Shown here in pieces: positions 57,476 to 62,926 of a stretch of 62,926 nt of DNA. Position numbers and translations under genes: made by a program. The notes beneath the pieces were generated by a model. That model saw only the letters and a list, made by a program, of their open reading frames with translations, had not been told where the DNA came from and did no database searches. Source of the DNA: Cyanobium sp. Aljojuca 7A6 (GTDB lineage: Bacteria; Cyanobacteriota; Cyanobacteriia; PCC-6307; Cyanobiaceae); contig NZ_JAGQCY010000017.1 in NCBI RefSeq assembly GCF_024346455.1, positions 1-62,926 on the forward strand, given 5' to 3'. Within the stretch, counting starts at the first letter, position 1. The number at the start of each line of letters is the position of its first letter.

Positions 57476-59583
57476 CCATCGCCCCCGAGCGCCACCAGCT
57501 GGTCCTGGCGGGGGGCGGCCACAGCCATGTGCTGGTGCTGCGGCGCTGGCTGATGCGCCCGCGCCACCGGCCGTTGCGCACCCGTCTCACCCTGGTGAGC
57601 CGCCACGGCACCGCCCTCTATTCGGGCCTGCTCCCGGCCGTGGTGGCTGGGCTGGAGCCCCTGGAGGCCGCCGCCATCGACCTGCGCCGCCTCTGCAGCC
57701 TGGCCGGCGTCGCTTTTGTGCAGGCGGAGATCACCGGGCTGGATCCGGCGGCCCGGGAGCTCCACCTGGCGGGGCGCCCCCCCCTGCGCTTCGACCGGCT
57801 CAGCCTCGATCTGGGCGCCGTGACCGCCACGCCGGGGGCGGCGATGGCCGTCAAGCCGTTGGAGCCCTTCCTGGCCTGGGCGGAGCGGCGCGCCGCCGGC
57901 GAGCCCCTGGTGATCCGTGGCGGTGGGGCCGCTGCCGTGGAGCTGGCCCTGGCCTTCCGGGCCCGGGGCCTGGCCTGCCGTCTGCTGCTGCAGGGGGAGG
58001 TCCTGCACCTGGGCTCGGCCGCGGCGAACCGGGCCGGTGAACGGCTGCTGGCCCAGGCCGCCATCCCGATCCAGCGGCGGGCGCCGCCTGGGGCCCCGGC
58101 CGATCTGGCCTGCACCGGCAGCCGCGCCCCCGCCTGGCTGGCGGCCGCCGGCCTGCCGGTGGACCCGGCGAGCGGCCGGGTGCTGACCCACCCCAGCCTG
58201 CAGGTGATCGGCCATCCGGAGCTGTTCGCCGCGGGTGACTGCGGCCTGATCGCCACCGATCCCCGGCCCCCCTCGGGGGTGTGGGCCGTGCGGGCGGCGC
58301 CGGTGCTGGCGTACAACCTCGGCCGCAGCCTGGGTGAGCCCCCCACGCCACTGCGGCCCTGGCGGCCCCAGGCGCGGGCCCTGCAGCTGCTCGGCGACGG
58401 CGGCTGGCAGGCCGCTGGCCCCAGGGCCCTGGCCCTGTTCGGTCCGCTGGTCCTGGGGCCTTCGGGGTGGATCTGGCGTTGGAAGCAGCGCATCGATCGG
58501 GCCTTCATGGCCCGCTTCGCCACGCTCCAGCCGATGGCCGCCGCCGCCATGGCCTGCCGCGGCTGCGCCGCCAAGCTGGGGGCCGCCCCCCTGAGCGCCG
58601 CCCTGGCCAGGCTCGACCCTGGCGGCCAGTCAGCGCCGGTGGAGGACGCGGCCCGGGTGGGCACCGGCGTCGATGGGGCCCTGCTGCTGCAGAGCGTCGA
58701 TGGCTTCCCGGCCCTGGTGGACGACCCCTGGCTGAACGGCCGGCTCACCACCCTGCATGCCTGCAGCGACCTCTGGGCCAGCGGTGCGACGGTGGCGAGC
58801 GTGCAGGCCCTGGTCACGGTGCCCGAGGCGGCCGCCGCCATTCAGGAGGAACTTCTCCTGCAGACCCTGGCGGGGGTGCACTCGGTGCTGGAGCCCCTCG
58901 GGGCCGCTCTGATCGGTGGTCACACCCTGGAGGGCCGGGATGGGGCGGGGCTGGCCCTGGCCCTGACCGTGAACGGCTGGGTGGCGCCGGCGGCGTCCTG
59001 GGGCAAGGGGCCACTGCGCCCTGGCGACGCCCTGCTGCTGAGCCGGCCCCTGGGCACCGGCGTGCTGTTCGCCGCTGCCATGGCCGGTGCTGGCGCCCCC
59101 GAGTGGATGGAGGCGGTGCTCGTGGCGATGCAGCGCAGCCAGGCGGCTCTGGTGCCGCTGCTGGTCGCCCACGGTTGCGGGGCCTGCACCGACGTGACCG
59201 GATTCGGCCTGCTGGGCCATCTCGGCGAGATGCTGGACGCCTCGGGTGCGGAGCTGGCGGTGGAGCTCGCCGCCGCCGCCATCCCCGCCTATGGCGGCGC
59301 CCTGGAACTGCTGGAGCGGGGTTTTGCCAGCAGCCTGGCCCCTGCCAACGCCGCCGCCCTGGCCCTGCTGGAGGGGCCGGTGCGGCTGGTGGGGGCGGAG
59401 GGCGGTGGGCTGGCGGAGCTGCTGATCGATCCCCAGACCTGTGGTCCCCTGCTGGCGGCGCTGCCGGCGCAGCGGGCGCCCGCCGCCCTGGCCGCCCTGC
59501 ATCAGGGCGGCTTCCCTGAGGCTTGCCTGATCGGTCGGGTCAGCGGGAGGGAGGCTGCTGCAGCGTCACCAGGCCCTGGCTGA
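57472..59583 (+). CDS. selD: FAD/NADH-dehydrogenase-selenophosphate synthase fusion
   Basis: A 703-residue protein. Residues 1-350 are a pyridine nucleotide-disulfide oxidoreductase-like domain: HQLVLAGGGHSHVLVLRRWL and FAAGDCGLIATDPRPPSGVW. Residues 365-703 are SelD, with the catalytic MACRGCAAKLG (Cys with Lys three residues on; Cys, not selenocysteine) and TDVTGFGLLGHLGEML. SelD makes selenophosphate from selenide and ATP; the fused redox domain may deliver or reduce selenium. The fusion is known in cyanobacteria. Its end overlaps the convergent mnmH by 44 bases. Confidence 0.93.
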   Translation: MTIAPERHQLVLAGGGHSHVLVLRRWLMRPRHRPLRTRLTLVSRHGTALYSGLLPAVVAGLEPLEAAAIDLRRLCSLAGVAFVQAEITGLDPAARELHLAGRPPLRFDRLSLDLGAVTATPGAAMAVKPLEPFLAWAERRAAGEPLVIRGGGAAAVELALAFRARGLACRLLLQGEVLHLGSAAANRAGERLLAQAAIPIQRRAPPGAPADLACTGSRAPAWLAAAGLPVDPASGRVLTHPSLQVIGHPELFAAGDCGLIATDPRPPSGVWAVRAAPVLAYNLGRSLGEPPTPLRPWRPQARALQLLGDGGWQAAGPRALALFGPLVLGPSGWIWRWKQRIDRAFMARFATLQPMAAAAMACRGCAAKLGAAPLSAALARLDPGGQSAPVEDAARVGTGVDGALLLQSVDGFPALVDDPWLNGRLTTLHACSDLWASGATVASVQALVTVPEAAAAIQEELLLQTLAGVHSVLEPLGAALIGGHTLEGRDGAGLALALTVNGWVAPAASWGKGPLRPGDALLLSRPLGTGVLFAAAMAGAGAPEWMEAVLVAMQRSQAALVPLLVAHGCGACTDVTGFGLLGHLGEMLDASGAELAVELAAAAIPAYGGALELLERGFASSLAPANAAALALLEGPVRLVGAEGGGLAELLIDPQTCGPLLAALPAQRAPAALAALHQGGFPEACLIGRVSGREAAAASPGPG

Positions 59584-60580
59584 TCAGCTGGCGGGCAGCC
59601 TCCGGAGCCGCCAGGCCGCCGAGATCCACCGCCGAACAGGCATGGCCGTCGAGGCCGTGGTCGTAGCAGCGGTCGTAATAGTCGAGCATCTGCCGGCAGG
59701 CGGCGGCCCAGTGGCCTTGCTCGATCGCCTCGAGGGCCAGCGCGGTGCGCTGGGGACCCAGCCGCTTGGCGATCCGCCGGGTGGCCTCCGCCAGGGCGAG
59801 GGGGTCCTGGGCGCCGTAGATCTCCACCAGGTTGGCCACCCGCTCCTGGAGGGGTCGCTCCACCGCCAGCACCGGCGCGGCCTGCATCTGGCGCCACAGG
59901 CCGGCGGGAATGCGGCAGCGACCCACCATGGCGCTCTCGGCCTCCAGCCAGATCTGGTCCGCCCCGGCCAGGGGGGCCAGGGCGGCGGCCAGCTCGTTCT
60001 CGTAGTGCTCTGAGCTGGGCTGCTCCGGCAGCCCGAGCCCGCCGAAGCTGCTGCCGCGGTGGTGGGCCAGCCCCTCCAGATCCACCACCCCTGCCCCCCG
60101 CTCCCGCAGGGCCAGCAGCAGGTCGGTCTTGCCGCTGCCGGTGCGGCCCCCCAGCAGCCGCACCGGCCAGGGCTGCTCGAACAGCTCCAGCACCCAGCGC
60201 CGGTAGCTCTTGTAGCCGCCCTCCAGCAGCAGCACCGGCAGCTCCAGCTGCTGGGCCAGCCAGGCGACGCTGGCCGAGCGCATCCCGCCGCGCCAGCAGT
60301 GCAGCCGCAGGGGCGCCCCGGCCGAGCGCTCGCTCGAGGCCACCAGTTCGGCGGCCAGGGCCTCCATTCGCGGCCCCACCAGGGCCAGACCCCTCAGCAC
60401 GGCGGCCTGGCGGCCCTGCTGCTTGTAGAGGGTGCCCACCTCGGCCCGCTCGGCATCGCTGAACAGGGGCAGATTGGTGGCCCCGGGGATGTGGCCCTGG
60501 CGGAATTCAGCCGGCGTGCGCACGTCGAGCAGCGTGCCGCCGCTCAGCAGGAAGTCTTCGATGGGAACGCAGGCCGCCAT
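59540..60580 (-). CDS. mnmH: tRNA 2-selenouridine synthase
   Basis: A 346-residue protein. The rhodanese domain has TLLDVRTPAEFRQGHIPGA and the catalytic Cys in LHCWRGGMRSASVAW; the P-loop domain has LLGGRTGSGKTDLL and DLEGLAHHRGSSFGG. It replaces sulfur by selenium in the wobble uridine of Lys/Glu/Gln tRNAs using selenophosphate. Start at 60580 (MAACVPIEDFL). It shares its 3' end with selD, tying supplier and user together. Confidence 0.94.
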   Translation of the reverse strand: MAACVPIEDFLLSGGTLLDVRTPAEFRQGHIPGATNLPLFSDAERAEVGTLYKQQGRQAAVLRGLALVGPRMEALAAELVASSERSAGAPLRLHCWRGGMRSASVAWLAQQLELPVLLLEGGYKSYRRWVLELFEQPWPVRLLGGRTGSGKTDLLLALRERGAGVVDLEGLAHHRGSSFGGLGLPEQPSSEHYENELAAALAPLAGADQIWLEAESAMVGRCRIPAGLWRQMQAAPVLAVERPLQERVANLVEIYGAQDPLALAEATRRIAKRLGPQRTALALEAIEQGHWAAACRQMLDYYDRCYDHGLDGHACSAVDLGGLAAPEAARQLISQGLVTLQQPPSR

Positions 60581-60667
60581 GGTGCTGACCCAGGCAAGAG
60601 GCGGTGCAGGTTGGCTTCCACCCGATCGCCATAGTGGAGCAAGGGCCGCCAGCGTTTCCCATCCCCG

Positions 60668-61618
60668 ATGAGCATGTTCCGGATCCGCACCACCGCCACC
60701 GCCGCCCTGATGGGGGTGTCGCTGGCGTTGCTGCCCCTGCTGGCGCCCGCCCCCGCCCCGCTTCCCGGCCTGCTGGCTCCGGCGGCGGCCCAGCAGAGCC
60801 AGAAGGTGCTGCGCATCGGCGCCATCCCCGACCAGAAGCCCGAGATGCTCAACCGGCTCTACCCGCTGGTGGCCAATGAACTCAGCCGTCAGCTGGGGGT
60901 GAAGGTGGTCTACGTGCCGGTGGTGGATTACGCCGCCGCCGTCACCGCCTTCCGCACCGGTGGCCTGGATCTGGTCTGGTTCGGCAGTCTCACCGGGGTG
61001 CAGGCGCGCCTGCAGAAGCCCGGTGCCCTGGTGATCGCCCAGCGCGACATCGACGCGTCGTTCCAGAGCGTCTTCATCGCCAACACCAGCAGCGGCCTCA
61101 AGCCGATCAGCAGCGTCAAGGGGCTGGCGGAGCTGAAGGGCAAGCGTTTCACCTTCGGCTCGGAGAGCTCCACCTCCGGCCGCCTGATGCCCCAGTTCTA
61201 CCTGAATCAGGCCGGGGTCAAGCTGAGCGACTTCGCCGGCGGCGCCCCCGGTTTCAGCAGCAGCCATGACGCCACGATCGCCCTGGTGCAGAGCGGCGCC
61301 TACCAGGCCGGCGCTGTCAGCGAAGAGGTCTGGCGCAGCAGCCTCAGCGACGGCAAGGTCAACCGCGCCAAGGTGGTGCAGATCTGGAAAACCCCCGGCT
61401 ATCCCAACTACCACTGGATCGCCCAGCCCGACCTCGACAAGCGCTTCGGCAAGGGCTTCACCGCCAGGATGAGGACGGCGATCCTCAGCTGGCGCGCCAC
61501 CAATCCCCGCCAGAAGGAGGTCCTGGCGTTGTTCGGCGCCCAGCGGTTCATCCCCGCCAATGCGGCGGCCTACAGCCCCATCGAGAAGGTGGGCCGCCAG
61601 ATCGGCAAGATCCGCTGA
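60668..61618 (+). CDS. PhnD-like periplasmic binding protein, probably selenate-type
   Basis: A 316-residue protein with a signal peptide (ALMGVSLALLPLLAPAPAPL ending AAAQQ). The mature part has VLRIGAIPDQKPEMLNRLYP, VDYAAAVTAFRTGGLDLVWF and the SESSTSGRLMP anion-site loop. The fold is that of phosphonate/phosphite receptors, and the subgroup found beside selD/mnmH in bacteria is annotated as putative selenate receptor. Position next to mnmH and selD fits this. No permease or ATPase of the same system follows within the window. Confidence 0.82.
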   Translation: MSMFRIRTTATAALMGVSLALLPLLAPAPAPLPGLLAPAAAQQSQKVLRIGAIPDQKPEMLNRLYPLVANELSRQLGVKVVYVPVVDYAAAVTAFRTGGLDLVWFGSLTGVQARLQKPGALVIAQRDIDASFQSVFIANTSSGLKPISSVKGLAELKGKRFTFGSESSTSGRLMPQFYLNQAGVKLSDFAGGAPGFSSSHDATIALVQSGAYQAGAVSEEVWRSSLSDGKVNRAKVVQIWKTPGYPNYHWIAQPDLDKRFGKGFTARMRTAILSWRATNPRQKEVLALFGAQRFIPANAAAYSPIEKVGRQIGKIR

Positions 61619-62802
61619 GCCCGCCCGGACGCTGGCACCGCAGCGGGACCAGGGCCGTCGGGCTGGCCCTCGGCCTGGCCTCCCTGCTGGTGGCGCCTGG
61701 GCCCTCGGCCGCCAGCACCTGTGTGCCCGCCGGCGCCTGGGTGGAGCCCACATCCCCGGCTCCCCGCAGTGTGGCGGCGGGCGACCTGCTCGATCGCCTG
61801 GCCCGGCGTCCGGTGGTGCTGCTGGGGGAACGTCACGACAGCGCCGCCCACCACCGCTGGCAGCTGGCCACGCTCCAGGCGCTGCAGGAGCGCAGCCCCG
61901 ACCTGAGCCTCGGCCTGGAGATGGTGCCGCGCCGGCTGCAGCCGGTGCTCGACCGCTGGGTGGCCGGGGACCTGAAAGAGCGTGCCTTCCTCGAAGCCCT
62001 CGACTGGCCGGCGATCTGGGGCTACGACGCCGATCTCTACCTGCCGATCCTGCGCTTCGCCCGCGACCGGCGCCTGCCACTGCTCGCCCTGAATGTGGAC
62101 CGGCTGTTGGTGCGGCGGGTGCGGGCCGAGGGGTTTGCGGCGGTGCCCGCCAGAGAGCGGGAGGGGGTGGGGCGTCCGGCGCCGGCCAGCGCGGCCTACC
62201 GGACCCAGCTGCACCGGCTCTGGCAGCACCATCCCTTCGTTCCCACCAGCGGCCAGCGGCGGCCGGGTCTGGAGGATCCCTCCTTCGTCCGCTTCGTGGA
62301 GAGCCAGCTGCTGTGGGACCGGGCCATGGCCGAGGCCATCGCCGACCGCCGCCGTCGCCATCCCGGCGCCCCGGTGGTGGCCTTGATCGGCAACGGCCAC
62401 CTGGCCGGAGGCCACGGCGTGCCCCATCAGCTCCGGGCCCTCGGTCTGGCGCAGGCGGCCTGGCTGTTGCCCTGGGATGGGGGGCTTGACTGCGCCGTCC
62501 TGCAACCGGGGCTGGCCACCGCGGTGTTCGGGGTGGTGTCGCGGCCGCCGGCGGGCCTGCGGCTGGGGGTGTATCTGGAAACCCACAGCGGCCGGGTGGA
62601 GATCCGCCAGGTGGCGCCTGGGTCGCTGGCGGAGCGCTCCGGCCTGCGGGTCGGCGATCGGATCACGGCGATCGACGGCCAGCCCGTCAGCAGCGCCCGC
62701 CAGGTGATCGAGCGGCTGGCCGCCCATCCGGCGGCCCGGCCCCTCGGCCTCACCCTGCGGCGGGAGGGGCGGCTGCTGCCGCTGCAGCTGGCCCTGCCCT
62801 AG
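61615..62802 (+). CDS. ChaN-type haem-binding-like protein with C-terminal PDZ domain
   Basis: About 395 residues if begun at the CTG at 61615 (CTGA overlap with the previous stop); the first canonical start, GTG 61690, would cut through the signal peptide (LALGLASLLVAPGPSAAS). The core has RPVVLLGERHDSAAHHRWQL, SLGLEMVPRRLQPVLDRW and ALIGNGHLAGGHGVP, the ChaN (DUF399) pattern. The C-terminal 75 residues form a PDZ domain (RQVAPGSLAERSGLRVGDRI). Haem or iron handling in the envelope is likely; the true substrate is unknown. Confidence 0.8.
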   Translation: MSPPGRWHRSGTRAVGLALGLASLLVAPGPSAASTCVPAGAWVEPTSPAPRSVAAGDLLDRLARRPVVLLGERHDSAAHHRWQLATLQALQERSPDLSLGLEMVPRRLQPVLDRWVAGDLKERAFLEALDWPAIWGYDADLYLPILRFARDRRLPLLALNVDRLLVRRVRAEGFAAVPAREREGVGRPAPASAAYRTQLHRLWQHHPFVPTSGQRRPGLEDPSFVRFVESQLLWDRAMAEAIADRRRRHPGAPVVALIGNGHLAGGHGVPHQLRALGLAQAAWLLPWDGGLDCAVLQPGLATAVFGVVSRPPAGLRLGVYLETHSGRVEIRQVAPGSLAERSGLRVGDRITAIDGQPVSSARQVIERLAAHPAARPLGLTLRREGRLLPLQLALP

Positions 62803-62926
62803 GAGCCTGCTGAAATAGCCGCCAATCCGACTCCAGCCACAACGTTTTTGTCTGTGACGGCCATGGACAGCCCTGATCGGCAGTGGGGTTCAACTCTTCG
62901 GGTGGATTTTCTTGGCCCTTGTGCCG
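62803..62926 (+). mobile_element. possible insertion-element end with a truncated reading frame
   Basis: Directly after the ChaN-like stop the sequence GAGCCTGCTGAAATAG has the look of an IS terminal inverted repeat. A frame opens at 62854 (GTG) or 62863 (ATG) and runs off the right edge (MDSPDRQWGSTLRVDFLG). GC content falls compared with the upstream gene. Only the left tip can be seen, so this is a guess from sequence style. Confidence 0.25.

Overview
This window is a GC-rich, densely packed bacterial chromosome segment. Its gene content points to an alpha-picocyanobacterium of the Synechococcus/Cyanobium type. The evidence is a urt urea transporter next to a complete urease cluster, the cyanobacterial nitrate-reductase partner narM beside molybdenum-cofactor genes, an HpsJ-like protein, an NADH-dehydrogenase-SelD fusion with a selenate-type binding protein, and candidate NtcA boxes. 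No rRNA, tRNA or CRISPR array was seen. Nearly all genes are tightly spaced, many with ATGA-type stop/start overlaps.

Layout. 1-3.4 kb: a left-truncated TPR/DXD glycosyltransferase, a Hint-domain protein, and a gap with debris of a second Hint gene. 3.4-11.3 kb: dps, pyrG, a VapBC-type pair, queE, an ecotin-like protease inhibitor, queC, pabB, pabC and a lipoprotein. 11.4-18.4 kb: formamidase (fmdA), fmdB and, on the opposite strand, urtABCDE. 18.6-26.4 kb: urease genes (ureG; ureE-ureF plus a coupled binding-protein gene; ureD-ureA-ureB-ureC), with a MlaE-like permease/MCE pair between ureF and ureG. 26.4-28.5 kb: HpsJ-like, PEP-CTERM-type and PilZ proteins. 28.7-36.7 kb: circularly permuted ATP-grasp, alpha-E, transglutaminase and DUF2126 genes with a glycogen phosphorylase inside the run. 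36.9-40.6 kb: a broken PAS-GGDEF-EAL gene, a cupin and a CsgG/LpoB-like protein. 40.6-45.1 kb: narM-mobA-moaA and a convergent FdhF/YdeP molybdoenzyme. 45-46.7 kb: glutaredoxin, DUF1971 and a Coq4-like protein. 46.9-51.1 kb: a Tat-exported beta-propeller protein, an FtsX-type permease and an ABC ATPase fused to an extracytoplasmic domain. 51.1-55.7 kb: katG, then a holin-like protein and a lysozyme-L,D-transpeptidase fusion. 55.8-62.8 kb: a SulP transporter, NDH-SelD, mnmH, a selenate-type binding protein and a ChaN/PDZ protein. The last 120 bases may be the end of an insertion element.

How the genes fit together. Formamidase, the Urt transporter and urease would convert amides and urea to ammonium; narM and the Moco genes support nitrate reduction. 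SelD, MnmH and the PhnD-like binding protein form a selenium uptake and tRNA-selenation set, possibly served by the SulP transporter. PilZ and the broken GGDEF/EAL gene indicate c-di-GMP signalling.

The strongest candidate for something undescribed is the 46.9-51.1 kb three-gene unit. The exported propeller has a His/Lys/Glu/Asp pattern like multi-copper NosZ-type or thiocyanate-dehydrogenase-type enzymes, and it is translationally coupled to an ABC transporter of unusual architecture.
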